A stretch of DNA of 64,000 nt from Acanthaster planci (GCF_001949145.1 NW_019091374.1:75200-139199), one strand, 5' to 3'. Positions 35,906 to 52,087 are shown, counted from the first letter of the stretch. Numbers and translations: made by a program. Notes: generated by a model from the sequence alone, not told the origin.

Positions 35906-38737
35906 AAAAACCACTGTAATTTGCAAAAGGTCTTTCCATTAGCATTTGGCTGCTGTCTCTCATCCCTGCTTCGAGAAAAACCCATTTCCCCTTTTTATCA
36001 AACCGTATACGGTACCGTATGTCTAGATCAAAGGCGGCTAACTGTGCTGCCCATCGCTGCTCTGTGGCACCTAGTTTTGCAGTCTGCAAATGAGCAACTG
36101 GGTTACTGTCTGTCCATACTACAGTGTGTTTGCCCAATAGGTATTCCCTGAATTTCTCAGAGACGGCCCACTTAAGGGCGAGCAGTTCTAACTTAAAACT
36201 GGACAAGTCTGAGTAGTTCTTTTCTGCCCCCTCAATCCCCTACTGGCGTATGCAACTGGGTGGAGATTTCCTGATTCATAATATTGGGAAAGGCATGCAC
36301 CTAGCCCTTGCAAGGAAGCGTCAATTTCCAGAACAAAATCCTTGTCAAACTGTGGGTAGACAAGGACAGGGGCCCCACACAGGGCTTTCTTCAGGGCCTG
36401 AAAGGCTGCATCAGCCTCTGAATTCCAGACAAGGGTCCCCTTGTTCCCTACTTCTTCCATTGCGCTACCGCTCATTGCATGGAGAGGTGCAGCAATTTTT
36501 GCAAAATTTCTGATGTATCGCCTGTAGGCTGTAGTATGATGCGAGTCCAATAAATGATCTCAACTGCTCGACAGTACTTGGAACTGGCCAATCCCTACCT
36601 CGTTCAATTTTCGTTTGGTCCACAGAAATGCCTTTGTCACTTACAATGTGCCCCAGGTGGGACACAGACCTCTGGAAAAATTTGCATTTGGAGCCCTTGA
36701 ATTTTAATCCATTGTGCTCAAGCCCATCAAACACTTTGTTGTGTTCAGAGAAAGATTCGGAGAAGACGAGCACATCATCCAAATACAAAACTAACTCAGA
36801 GGGTTCATATCCCCAAATATGAATTCCATGATCCTCTGGAATGTGCTTTGGCTATTGCAAAGCCCCTACGGGAGTCTCAAGAATTTGTACAATCCCCAAG
36901 GCACCCTAAAGGCTGTCCTTGACACAGAATTAGGGTGCATGGCTACTTGGAAGTAGCCATGCGCGAGATCAAGTGATGAGAATAATTTTGCGCCACCCAA
37001 GACCTCCAAGGTCTCGTCTATTCGTGGGAGGGGAAAGGCAGTTTGTTCTGTCTTAGAGTTAAGGACCCGATAATCAAAACAAAGACGGAGCTGGCCGTCT
37101 TTTTTCCTAACTAACACCACAGGGCTGGCGTAGGAACTTGAAGATTTCCTGATGATCTTACGATCAAGCAGGTCTTGAAGAAGCTTTTTTACTTCAGCCA
37201 GCACGATGCGCCGATAAGGTAAGTTCACTGGTCTGCTGTCATTAAGATTTATCTCATGTGGGATCAATTTGGCATATCCCAAGTCATAGGGATCTTTTGA
37301 GAAAGCAGCTTCATGTTTCCTAATCAATTCAGCTGCCAAGGGTGCCTCATCAGCCCTTAGGTTCTGCAGACTTATGCCAGGAGGGAGCAAAAACTCTGTC
37401 CCATCTGGGAACACAAATAACTCCCTGTGCTGATTACATGTACTATGGGAGCCACCCCCATTACAGTCCTGAACACTAGGACTGGGAACATCAGCCTCAA
37501 CGCCCGACACTTCAAACATATCAGACACCATATGATGGACTGATACTTCAAGTCCTCCATCACAAGAATCAATTAGCACCTGCTCTGACAGCTGAACCCT
37601 ACGAACTGACGCCACCCTGGTAAGAGGTGGGATAGCAATTTCCGCTGGGCCCACATTCTCAATTACCACTGGTACATATGTGGTTCACCCACACCCACAT
37701 GAACAAGGCCTTCCAAAACCTGGGATGAGTCTACAGTACTGTCCTCATATGCAGTACTTGCATTGCAACCATCATTGACACTGACCTGAGAAAACTGGCA
37801 TGGATTCACAAGTACAAGGTGGGCGCAGATATCACTAGCTAATGCACCATCGAGAGTACAATTCACTCTTTTTACCGTATTTGGGGCAATACTTTCCATA
37901 CCCTGAGTCAATACATCACATTCACTTAAAGGAAAATGACAATTATTTCTCTCTGCATTATCAGAAATTTCAAGTGACTTTATCCAGTTAAGTGCAAGGT
38001 CCCAATTAGGGTCTGCATGGCTTGCTTTTATGCAATGTGGATCATGTGCCGCAAGTTTCAAAACATTACATCCTAAAAGGACTGGACATCTCTCTCTTCG
38101 ATTCATAGGGTTACAATCTCCTGCACGTGACACAACAAAACTGGCTGAGAGCTTACGACCAAGAATATCCACTTGAGCTTCTAGATAGCCGTCTACAGGT
38201 ATTTCAAGATTATTTGCACCTACCAATCTGAAAAATCCACCAACCTCATCCAGTTTTCCGACATTTTTGGCTCAGTGTTTATTATAAAAGTCCCAGGAAA
38301 TTAGGGAAGTCTCGGCACCTGTGTCAATGACACATTTCGCAGGGACTCCACTAATAAAAATCTCAGCAGTAGGACTGCGCTCAAAAAGTTTGCGCCTGTC
38401 AGATTCAGTAAACACCCTATCAGCCACCACAGGATGGATGATGGGCCCTCCGACATACCGCCCTCTATGACGGAGGTGTCAAGTTTTCCAAAGTGTGCAC
38501 CTCAGCTACTAGACCCCGAGCACCAGGTTCAGCATCAGCTTTTGTACTGTCACTACCCTTCTTGAGATCATTCTCCCGCTTATAATAACTTTCACTAGTA
38601 TGTCCTCTTCTCTTACAGTAGCTGCACTGTGTCTGGTTCTTTCTTTTCTAAAAATTGCTTTGAGAAGCACCACTTGCCTTTTGGTTAGCTACGACTTCCG
38701 ATAACTTCTGAATAAGGGTATTGGTTTCAGTCTGCTG

Positions 38738-38952
38738 CTATACAATACTGTGGCGGGACAACTGACACCTTTTTGTGGCGGACCAGCAACTGGCCTGATC
38801 GGAGATAGAATTGACCTGGCCTAACCCCACAAATATATTTATTTAACCTTACGCAAGAATGAGCGGCTATCCAAACGCAAGGGGGGATATCAGTTAACGA
38901 ACGGTGGACTATGCCTTAGGGGCTGTTCGTTTGGTGGAAGTTTACCACCGCT
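38738..38952 (-). mobile_element. 215-bp LTR-like repeat inserted in gag
   Basis: Inverted second copy of 513-727, located between the first residues of gag and its zinc-knuckle end. It therefore arrived after the gypsy element, with loss of most of gag. Reads TGAGCGGTGG ... CCCGCCACA on the minus strand. Confidence 0.65.
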
Positions 38953-39266
38953 CACATATGGACATTTACATGGCAGAAGTAGGGCCTACAGCTACATGAT
39001 TAAAGGAACAATCAGAAATGGAGACAGCACATACATCAAACACTAGGTTGTAAAATTAGTTCGACCTCACTTTCAAATGCAGATGTTACAATCACTAAAG
39101 TGCCAACACTTGCATAAATGACTTGTCCTCGCTAGGCTCCAGGCGTTGGGTGTCTTGTGCTGCTTACAGGCTGGCTCTTCATCCGAGTCCATCTCCGAGT
39201 CGCAATCCTGTCTACGACGCCACTTGTGATGGTCGCTACTTGCGTAGCCCCAGGGTTTTGTTGAAG

Positions 39267-39594
39267 TGTAAACCCCAACAGATGGGAAGTGAATCCCGGT
39301 TCGGACCACTTCTAATAGGAGACACAACTCGAACTTGACCAGCAAACAGCAATCCGGTTTATTCACTCAACATTTATAAATAGACACCCTGTATAATAAA
39401 ATCCAACAGTACAAAATATACTTGGGTTCACACATACGGTTCATGTGTAAAATACATGTACATTGCCTGCGTGCACTTAATGCACGTTGACCTCAATTTC
39501 AAACAAACAGAGTCAAGCTTTTGGCAAAAAAAAATCATGCAAAAACAACACTTATAATCACTAAATTACACTTGCCCAGTCCTGGGTAGTTACA
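39267..39594 (-). repeat. 5' LTR of the gypsy element
   Basis: 328 bp starting TGTAACTACCCAGG and ending GGGGTTTACA on the minus strand (TG...CA). It holds a TTTATAAATG stretch and an AATAAA (in GTGAATAAACCGG) about 100 bp before the 3' end, consistent with a poly(A) signal near the R region. No matching 3' LTR is found in the window. Confidence 0.7.
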
Positions 39595-40789
39595 CTAGCT
39601 GGCACTTAACAAACTGTTCGAAGTCTTTCTGAAGATGCTTTAATTATGCAAGATAGAATGATGGAACGATGGAACCGTTCAGCCAGGCTGTGTGAGATAG
39701 CTAATGTGCGCAGGAAAATGCGCTTGACACGTGAAGGCGAAGTGCAGTTCCGACCAAAGGAGCCTCCGTTGCTAGGAAAATTGAGCCCTCTCTTGGTCCC
39801 GCTCGGGGTCCATAGCATAAGCATGATTTCATCGTCCCAGTATGGCCTGTTACCGGTGTCTTCTAGTCCCACAAATAGGGCTATAGTGGCTCTCTTTTAC
39901 AATCTGTCTCTTATCTGTCGCCCCCACAGCCCTACTTCAAGGCATGTCTTAAATGCCTGAAATCCAAACTGCAGGATTGTAACAAACTTTGAATCCGAAT
40001 ATCTTCTGAAAAGAAAATCCTATTCGATATGCGCAGCTGAATACTGTTTCGATTGAGAGTGTACTTTCATCAGAATTTTCAGACAGTGCCTTTTTAACAT
40101 TTTTTATTTGTAGATCTCAATTACTTCAAGATTGTTTATTCTCTTTTATTTGATTACTTTACTTTATTTTTTTGTAATAATATTTTGTAGAAATGAGAAT
40201 AAATCAAATAAAATCAAGCCGTTTACTTACTTCCCTCGATAAGGCAAAATGAACTCCAGCAGGTATTCCATTTATTTCATGAAGACGTAATTGGCAAACT
40301 GTAAAGTCAACAATTTATTTCAGAATATGACTGGCTTTTAAATTGGGGTACGAAACCAACATACATAAAATAAAAAAAGCACGCATAAAAATGCTTGTAC
40401 AAATCATTGAAACCTTCGTTTATTCTTTATTGAACCCTAAATCAACAACAAAAATTGTTTTGATACCGCACCAGTACAGCAGAGCAAACAGTGCAAACAT
40501 TTATGCAAACAAGCCGAAGATGGCGCTATGCACAAGTAGTGCCCTCCTTAAGATATTGCTCCCGTTTTTGACCGGTGAATTTTCCGGTTTAAATTTTTAA
40601 CCTAGTTTTCTGTATTTGGAGATGATGTTCAAACATGTTTGATATAGTTTTAGGAATTTGGACCCTTCATTGTCCGATATCTACTGATGTCTGAGTCAAA
40701 TATGGTTTTAAACCACAGTGTAATGTGCACGTTACGAACCGTAGTTCTACGTGCTTCCTTTTCTGTCCACCTTAAATGGTTGCCTCTAT
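39595..40789. other. intergenic, dispersed repeat piece
   Basis: No gene recognised. 39737-39812 (GCAGTTCCGACCAAAGGAGC ... CCTCTCTTGGTCCCGCTCG) resembles 48535-48611 in the same orientation, so it belongs to a dispersed repeat. An AT-rich stretch lies at 40100-40220. Confidence 0.35.
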
Positions 40790-41278
40790 GGTCGAGTTCG
40801 GGCAGCCTGCTCTTGACACGGGTTTCTTCTTCTCGCGCTCGAACGGTGGGAACACGACTCAGGGACACTGTTCTCGGAACAGCTAGGATCACACACCACC
40901 TCCTCGTCAGGGTTTTACAAGAACACACGGAAAAAATCGTGAGATTTTGATTTTAAACAGCTGCAAACATGTCAAACTAAAGTACAATGTAGAGTGTTGG
41001 CTTACAAAGCCAGAGACAAATAGGAAATTTTGAAAAAGTATCATTAATTATTCTTCATAACACAGAAATGAATGTTCTGTTTAATCAAAGACGAAAGAAT
41101 TCAGTCCAGTTCTCCAAACATGAACTCTCGAATAACGTAATGACGGGATGCCGCCATGTTGCATGTCACTAACTACCCGCCAGCGATAATCTGTTGTACC
41201 CTCCAAGCGTTCGAGCGGCTGAACCATGAATAACAAATCGAGCGGTTCGTGAACATACGAGAACAAGCGAACTCAGCC
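40790..41278 (+). mobile_element. MITE of the GTTC/GAAC-rich family, full copy
   Basis: 489 bp from GGTCGAGTTCGGGC to GAACTCAGCC. The two ends form an inverted repeat of about 10-14 bp with degenerate continuation. It shares all internal landmarks with 23532-23996 and 51670-52009. No ORF of note. The target duplication is unclear. Confidence 0.8.
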
Positions 41279-42972
41279 TTGGAGGTGCAGCTCTCGAATT
41301 TTCTTGTTTTATTATTGTGACGTCTCGTCCCTCCTGCGGCGGCAGTCTGAATGAGGGCGCCCTCGTCCGTCGGACGGCACCATAGGCATAAGCTTACGGA
41401 GTGGTACAGTTTAGACGTAGACACTAAAAATAATACATTTTAAATTACAATGTAAATTTCCCATTTTAATACATTTTTAATCGAATTTAGATGCACAGAT
41501 ATACAACGGTTTTTACGCAACTGCTACACAAATACAATGCAATATATATAAAATAAATACAATATTGGCATTTTGTTGAACCAGTAACAGGCTTTATGAA
41601 GTCTAAGGGGATGACGCATCTGCTGCACCTTGCAGGCAGCAATGCCGGAAATTAATATTTTACAGTCTATTGAAGCCGCTTCGGTCTCATTGTTGCAGTT
41701 ACAAAGGCAGGATACATAGGCATTTACTCATTCTTCGATTTGAGAACTCGGCATCTTGAAATTACTTTGCGGGCCAGGCGGGTAATTTCTAAAACAAGTC
41801 CAGAGAACTAGTCATGGAATTAGAAACTTGTTGCAGTTTTCCTATCGATTTCACAAATAGATCTTTGGGATTTGAGCAGTTAAGTTCTTTTTAAAATGTT
41901 TAATGACATTAAATCCCAAAACAGTCCAACCTTATCACCTGTGCGGTGCTATCCGTAGTTCTTTACACAGAATGTAAAAAAGAAAATCTGAAACTTAACA
42001 TTTCTGTTTAGGGTTACTCGTGAACTTTGAAATCGACAAGCATGTATGAAGACTCAGTCCAGATCCGATACAGATACTAGATGCAGTGATGAAGTTAAGC
42101 CCTTGGGCCCATTCCAATTTACCCCCAACTACTGCATACCTCGGGCACTATCCTTAACTGAATGATTGCAACGATTGCTTGAAGTTTACAGCGCTCTGGT
42201 TCGCAAAGTGTTTGACATTGTCTGAAAGTTGAAATTTTGGGGGGGGACCACAAAAATAGAGTGTCATTTTATATATTTGGGGGTGGGGGTCCGTCAGTCA
42301 GTCACACACACATTTGTTTCCTCCCGTGGCAGAAATAATAATAATAAGACAAGTCTAAAAGACATGTATATGTCAGAAGAGGTGGCAACACCTGAGAAGC
42401 AAAGCTTGTGTTAGGCATGCCCTTACATGCCCTTACAAAACATACATACATATTACTATAAGAAACAACAAATAATTGTAGCTCTAAGCAATTATAGAGT
42501 AATTATTGAAGATGGACTATGAAAAAGTTAAGTTAATTTCCACGGCTACGAATATGATCAGAAGTAGTCATTGTGACAATGATAATAATAATAATAATAC
42601 AGCATTTATAAGGCGCCTGTATCTGGTGACCATTCAAAGGCGCCGGTCTGATGAAAGAGCCTCAGTCTCAAGAAGGAAAAGCTAGGACATAAAGGTGGGT
42701 ACAATGATATTGTAACATTGTGACGATGGGGTGGGGGTCACAAATTGCGTACAAGTTCAGCGTCATTTTTTGTTAAGTTTATTTTTCGTTGTTCCTTTTT
42801 TGTCAGGATCGCAAAGTAAGCAGGTAAGGGTTGATTATTGACCAGAATTTAAAACCACTGAATTAAAAAGGAGACGCCCTAAAGTGGCGTGCCGCCATCG
42901 GCCATCGTAGTCTCATTGATACGGCAAGTGGGCTGTGGAAATAGCGTCTTAACGGCACCAGCACGGCGCATA
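41279..42972. other. 5' flank of GABARAPL2-like gene
   Basis: A G-run at about 42240 and an (ATA)n tract at 42578-42599 lead into CAGCATTTATAAGGCGCCTG, a piece that looks like part of a dispersed invertebrate repeat. No coding exon recognised. Confidence 0.35.
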
Positions 42973-42996
42973 GCGTACGTACATGTACGTGTACAT
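42973..42996. other. 24-nt alternating purine-pyrimidine tract
   Basis: A perfectly alternating run (GCGTACGTACATGTACGTGT and four more bases) about 160 bp before the ATG8 start codon, followed by a second GTACATGTAC palindrome. Such tracts can adopt Z-DNA. Any promoter role is a guess. Confidence 0.5.
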
Positions 42997-43152
42997 TGTA
43001 CATGTACTGTGCATGACATGACCCACGAAGGCGGGTGTGTAGTACTGAACAGAGTCAAATAAACTGGGCCAGCTGTGAACGAGCGCGAGCCCGACCGATC
43101 CTTAATGCTTTGTAGCTTTTAGTATGACAAGAGGCATTTGTCACGCGGGAAA

Positions 43153-45842
<2,690 letters not shown>

Positions 45843-48800
45843 GAGGAAACAAGAAAACAATACCCCAACAAAACAAAATGAAAATAGTCATTTTATTCAA
45901 TAGCTCATGTGTTTTATTTACCCCAGAACAATTCTGGATCATTTCAATGAAATTTGTGTTGGAGGGGTGGTACTAGTCCCAACCTTTGTCGTCCAGTTTT
46001 TCCCCAACAAAGTTGACAAAATATTTGCAGAAGACAGGCACTATCAAGACATTCCTTATTCTGCGATTCTAAAACCTCTTTCACTTCCTAAAGATAGGAA
46101 GTCCAGCAAGATATGGGATGGAGGGGTACCCCCCTACATGTCCAATCCCTGTACACGCCCTAGAGTACTGTTACCTAACACATCCCCTAGGTGTCTGTAA
46201 AGAATTCCGGAGATTCCGATCAAAAGGATGACCAACGCAAAGATGGGGAGGGGTGCTCTCCATCCCATATCTTGCTTCATACCTGTATGTCAGGAAGTGG
46301 CACAGAATGTCACCCCCTCCCCGTCCTACATGTCCAATAAACCTGGATCGATCCACACCTGTAAAACAGTTTTTTTACACTGGCGGTGCAATGTACATGT
46401 ATATTGTATGCTAGCTGTATATGGAACATACATGTTGCTTGCAGAAGTGTGGATGTAACATTAATAGGGATCATTCCTATTTGGATGCCATGTTTTACTT
46501 AGATATGTGAATTCAGGTTATTTACTGAGGAATAAAGCAACACATTCACCCAAATAACCTGGATTGTTCTTCTAATTGTTTTGCGCTGTACACTTAAATC
46601 CAGGGTGCTGATGACTATACAAGCACACACACATAAGACTTAAAGCTTTCAAGACAGGGCTTGCGGTAACACCGTGTGGATAGATCTCTTTTGGAAGAGG
46701 TACGATTCTGATAACCATTGAGTGTAAGTGTGAAATTGACGTTTCGACCAGGGGCCAATTTCATCAAGCTACTTAAGCACAATGTACTGTCCTCCTTAAG
46801 ATGTTTCTAATCTCAATTTGGCAGCCAGCCAAACTCCTATAACTGACGAAATGGGAGTCAGGAAATAGCTCCACATGTAGCTTTGGTGTTTTAATATTTG
46901 GTCACACTGGACGATGATGTCATTGACACGGAGTAACACTGTGTAGTAAACAAGAAAACACAAGCTATGAATATGTGCGCTACAGTATTACTATACAAAC
47001 ATTACACATGTACGAGTCTCTAGTCTAAAATACACTGAGATTCATGCTAATAACTAGTCAAACGAGTACATGTAAATACTGAGCTCACAGAGCCCTAAAT
47101 ATGTCTATTTAACAGGCCTTTAAGTGCAGAAAATAGCCACACACATCCCCATGAACACGTGGATCGCTTGGAGTGTTACATAATACATGTTTGTTGCATC
47201 CTTATTTAACATGTCAACATGTGGGTATATAGATGTGTAAACAAGGTAAACTTGACATGAAAACCGAATGTTATAAAGGCCTCTAATCTACTTGAAATAC
47301 CTCTTTATAAAGAATAAAACTGGAATCAACTTACAGGCAATGCTTCACTAGGCGCTATATACAGTTAGCGAGGAGCGAGAGGAAAATTTGTGCCCTGAAA
47401 AGTGGGAAAACGATGCACAAATTCACTGTGAGAAATCCACTGTCTATGGATGAGTGTAAAGCATGGTTCTCAGATTACCGGTCAAAGGAGGGCGCTATTA
47501 AGAAATACAGTGGACGCAATGTAAACACAACACACAAAATTTTCCTAAGCGGGAAAAAACTTTGCTTGGTAAACAAAGGTTACCAGCTAAAACTGTATCT
47601 GTTTGTCATGCTAACCAAAAAACAGCTACATACAATCCCAAAACAATACACATCTCATGGAGTTTGGGCTGGTTACCTGATTTATCAAGCAAGGTTTTCT
47701 CACGCCTAAGCAAATTTTGTGCTTAAGCACCATCTTTAGTCATTATGCATACTTGTTTCATGTAAGTAGTGCGGGCATTTGTTAATTCTCCTGTCGTTAA
47801 GGAAATTCGATGGAAATGTTCCTTTTTTTCCCACTAAGATAACTCTTTCCAGGTGGATTTGTGATTGTTTCCCTGAACTTTTCCTCTTCATTTTGTCAAC
47901 AATAACCTTAACAGCCCATTCAGTTTGAAAGACGTAAAAACATCAGACGAGAGAAAGTATTCAAGTACTTCACCTTTGTGTAAAACAGAAAGCAAGAGGA
48001 AGGCAAATCCCATGAAACTTTAAATGTCATGCAGTATTTAGTAGAATATCGTGTATCATTTTATTTAAAAGGAATGACTACCTCATTTACAGTTGTAAGC
48101 ATTAAAATGAACTATATCTGTATTTCAGGGAAAAATATGTTAAATGTTTTGGGCAGAAGGTTATATAGCTCTATGGGTAAGTGGAAAGATTATATTTTTC
48201 ATCTGTACTCTCCACAAACTGGTACATTTTCTCGAATGTTTCATAAGAGCATTTACGTGTAAATAAATCAACTTTTTTCGAGTTCTGACTGATGCTTATC
48301 TTTTGCCTTGGGTTGCATTATGTGGTTTTTGTGACTGTTTTTGTTTTGAGGGAGGTGAGATTGTTTTCTCCCAAGTCTGGATTTCGCACTTTGTTGCCAC
48401 TTTCATGATGAGCACAGAATTCGAGCATTATCCGCCTCGAGCATAAGTACCCCCTCATCAGTTGAAAAGAGCCATGTTGGTTGGGAGTGTTCATTTTGTT
48501 GTTAGAGATGCGACCATTTCCTTGTTCGTGAACCAGCGCAGTTCAGGTCCGACCAAAGGATGCTCTCTTGCTGAGAAAATAGCGTCCTCTCTTGGTCCAG
48601 CTCGTGACCCTAGGGCCAAGTGTGGAAATTGATCCAGAGTGAGGTTGGAATGCATTTCATATGCACACATGTCCGTATAGACCCATTCACAACACAAATA
48701 AATTCATAATTGGGCACGCAGGCGCACAAATGGCCTTAGCGGCAAGGGCCATTGAAAATGTACAGGGGTGCGACTTTGATCATTTTCTCAGGATTTCTGG

Positions 48801-51669
48801 CTATGTTCAGTTTATTTTCTTCAGAAAACATCATTAAAATCGTTTTGCTACTAGTTTGTAATATAAGCGGGACTTTTAGTGCTCTGTAAAAAGACTTTTC
48901 CTCCTGTGCGCACAAGACTTAAGCGGGAAATATGCCCGCTTAGTTTAGATGCTAATAGCAAAAACGATATAATGGGGTTTTCTGAAGAGAAAAACGAACA
49001 AAGCCAGAAAACCTTTTCTATGAAACAAAGCCAGAAAGCCTTTTTTATGTCCAAAAATCTGGATTATGGACAGACATAAGAACGAGACCAATCATCGGGT
49101 TTTTTTGGTCGGTTGACTGGTGGTGCGAGTAGAGGACTGTTTTTCAAGGCCATTTGTGCGCATGCGTGCATAATTATGATCTTATAAGTGAAAAGGTCTA
49201 TTCGGCCGCAGCTATAAATATTTAGTGTCAACAATCGAGACTGAGGTAGTTTATAACCACAATTCATCCTCGGCATAGTATTGTTTTGTACGTTTGAATT
49301 ATTTTGGGATGCATCGTAATGATGGCGATTACTTTGGCGCGCATACGTCTTGCTGTGACTTTGGTGTTAAAGAAACGCCTTCATGCAAGCTGATGAAAAA
49401 AATTTCTCAGAATTAAAGCCCTCATTAGTTGGACAGCTGGTGACTGGCTTGGCTCTTTCAACTTTGATTATATCCACCCGAAATCACGCTCTCTAAACAT
49501 TACATTTTCATTAATTGTCATCTGCCTCCACTTTGATTGTTCCCTTCTGAACAAACTGGATGTATGAAAGCAATCCCCATTAAATAACGCAACGAACCAC
49601 GATAGTTCATTTTGCATTAATGATAACAATACTTTTGGTTTTGATAAGGCAGCTGCAGGTCTCATGCCACCAACTCAAAGGGTTTTCAAGTGCCGAGTCA
49701 GGCAATCATGCGGCAGGGACGTACGGCATTAACGAATTGGACCGGGTTTTATTGTGGTAAAAAAAAAAAATCTTGAAAAAACACCCAGATACATTATCAT
49801 GATTGAAAAAACAAAATGAACTCATGGACATGTCTCTTGGTTACACGAGGCACTTCGGTATATTATCAGGCAATATGCAACTCTCGTAAAAAGTTGGGGT
49901 CACGCTTTGTTAAGTTCCACTAAAATGGGGCTCCCGCGCTTACTACGAAAATGCAAGTACGTGTGTTATTGTTCTCTGTTTACCCAGTGTCGCAAAGACT
50001 TCAAAATCCCAAAGTCGGTGTTAAAGGGAGGGTAGATGTTAAAAAGACACTCGGCTTCCAGTTATCCGACCTCTAAATCATTAAAACAGAGGAGAGCGTC
50101 TTGTTAGGCGCTACATGTCCAATGCAAAGCAGACAGTATCGGACAATTTTAGGCTTGGCATATGCCGTGCGGTTGGATGGCTGAATAAATTAATGAGCAT
50201 TACTTTTTTTATTACAGAGTTTGTAACGTCCATAAAACTTCCTTCACAAAATTTTCAGAAATGGATTGCTAATACCAGCGCCTTGTATAAAAGTTGCCAA
50301 CGGGTATACACGTATACGAACGAAATCATGCAAGTTCGCCCAGCGCGAACATGTAGCAAAGGCGGTTGTAGAGGTCAACAAATCATGCCAACTACCAACT
50401 AACACGCACGGCTCGGTCATAAAAGCCACGTCTACCATGGCAACGATTAATGTTATGCCGGCTTTGACAAGAGTCAGTTCAGGGAACTGCAAGCGGGACA
50501 AATACAGGGTTTCCCCATGATGTACGTGTACTATGATGCCTCCCACGTATTCCTGTTGGAAAGCATCAACAGATTAACAAGCTCACGCGTGATTCAGACA
50601 TCAATCGACAACCCTCTGCCTTCAGAGTTTCAACGAAGCCTCGGCTATTTAAAATAAACTTTCCTCATCCTTGAAATAATAATGAGATTGATTGATTAAT
50701 TAACACAATAAATATATTACGAACTGCGTTCTTGTAACGCGGGCTTCCACTATTTATTATTCAGCACCGAAAAACTCAACAGGGCGCACTTTTTGTCACA
50801 TTTAGTTGCCATAAATGCGGGAAAAGTTTAAATAAAAACTTACGATATTTATCTGCAACTTTACAAAAACTACTTTGTGTATATTACTTATGAAGATAAG
50901 TATTTACAAAGGACACTAGTATTGGGAAGCTTATTTCTTGCGATAAAAGCAGTCAGTGGATTAACCGAATAAGAGACAATGTGGATCACCAAGACTTTCA
51001 TCGCACAAGAGAATGGAACAGTGGAATACCGGGCCACAATCCGAAAAAGTCGAAAATACATTGCATGGCCGTATAGTTGTCAATGGTGAATGTGAGAATT
51101 AATTTAATACTGAGTGTCATATGAACATAATAATCGCAAATACATTCGTACCAATACTATGGGGAAAAAAGATCCAACGTTACTTGAAGATGTTGCCCAA
51201 TTGCCACTGAATTTTGGTTCACACTACACTTTAATTAAAAACAGTGTCTGTGTGATCAATATGACGGTTTCCAAACTCCTGTGATTACAAACTTACATAA
51301 TAATTTCGGATATAAACATAAGTTATATTTATAACTCAATTAGGGGTTAAGGGTTCCTTAATAGAGGCATAATGCAGGGGGCTGAAGATTTAAAAAGCAA
51401 ACTTGGGAAAAAGAAATGGATTACAAACGGGAAAACCGGGAACTGGGAAAACACAGCGAAAGCGTTGAATAAGGTGCGCAAAGGTATTAATCTGCTACCC
51501 TGCTGCTTCTTCACACTACACAACATAGCATTTGAATCCAAATGAGACAACATTCTATTTTGCAACGGGCAAACGTAAACAAAGCCTTGGTTATACTCCC
51601 CTCTAACGTGATACATGGAAAATGTGTAACGACCAATAAACGTTTTTATACACGATTGTAAATCTTTAT
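45843..51669. other. long intergenic stretch with scattered repeats
   Basis: No gene recognised in 5.8 kb. AATAAA at about 46532 (in GAGGAATAAAGC) is a candidate poly(A) site for the ATG8 gene but lies 690 bp downstream. CTACTTAAGCACAATG (46770) and AAGCAAATTTTGTGCTTAAG (47707) look like pieces of one dispersed repeat. 48535-48611 matches 39737-39812. ORFs at 47413-47709 and 50244-50546 (minus) have no family motif. Confidence 0.35.
49001..49047. repeat. short direct repeat
   Basis: AAAGCCAGAAAACCTTTTCT followed after a few bases by AAAGCCAGAAAGCCTTTTTT: two copies of a unit of about 24 bp. Minor. Confidence 0.6.
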
Positions 51670-52009
51670 GGTCGAGTTCGGGCGGCCTGTTCCTGACACG
51701 GGTTTCTTGTTCTCGCGCTCGAACGGCGGGAACACGACTCAAGAACACTGTTCTTGGAACAGGATCACACACCACCTCCTCGTCAGGGCTTTACAGGAAC
51801 ACACGGAAAAACTCGTGAGATTTTGATTTTTGAACAGCTGCAAACTCTCGAATAACGTAGCCTACATGGACACCGCCATGTTGCATGTTGCTTGTCACTG
51901 ACTACCAGCGATAACCAGTTGTTCGTTCCCGGCGTTCGAGCTCCCGACCCACGGATAACAAATCGAGCTGTTCGTGAACATACGAGAACAAGCCGACCGA
52001 ACTCAGCCT
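51670..52009 (+). mobile_element. MITE of the GTTC/GAAC-rich family, internally deleted
   Basis: 340 bp from GGTCGAGTTCGGGCGGCC to CGAACTCAGCC, flanked by TAT on both sides (a possible 3-bp target duplication). The middle seen in other copies is missing: GAACAGCTGCAAA joins directly to CTCTCGAATAACG. It ends 79 bp past the stop of the IgSF gene, so it may fall in that gene's 3' untranslated region. Confidence 0.8.
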
Positions 52010-52087
52010 ATGCGAAAAACAAACCGCCGGTGGCCTATCCCCAGAGTTGTTTCAGCAGTGAATGGTGGAGGTTTACAGTTACCCTTT

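Larger units (their letters stand above)
35906..39594 (-). mobile_element. decayed gypsy-type LTR retrotransposon
   Basis: Read on the minus strand: 5' LTR (39594-39267), a short gag start (ATG at 39192), a foreign 215-bp repeat (38952-38738), the gag end with a zinc knuckle (near 38625), retropepsin with VIDTGAETSLI (near 38330), a protease C-terminal part ending LLGCNVL, reverse transcriptase (37300-36870, RKKDGQLRLCFDYRVLNSK, FSSLDLAHGYFQ; YLDD at about 36785), and RNase H (LEIDAS, KLELLALKWAV, VWTDSN). Stops and frameshifts occur between protease and RT (37665-37680), around the YLDD and within RNase H. The integrase and 3' LTR are absent, and the sequence runs straight into LINE sequence. 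The zinc knuckle has Tyr for its last Cys. Not active. Confidence 0.9.

Noticed and set aside
47413-47709. 98-residue ORF
   Set aside because: No family motif, no splice context, and it ends in a dispersed-repeat piece (GTGCTTAAGC).
50244-50546. 100-residue minus-strand ORF
   Set aside because: No recognisable domain. The opposite strand is also open, and there is no supporting splice or promoter signal.
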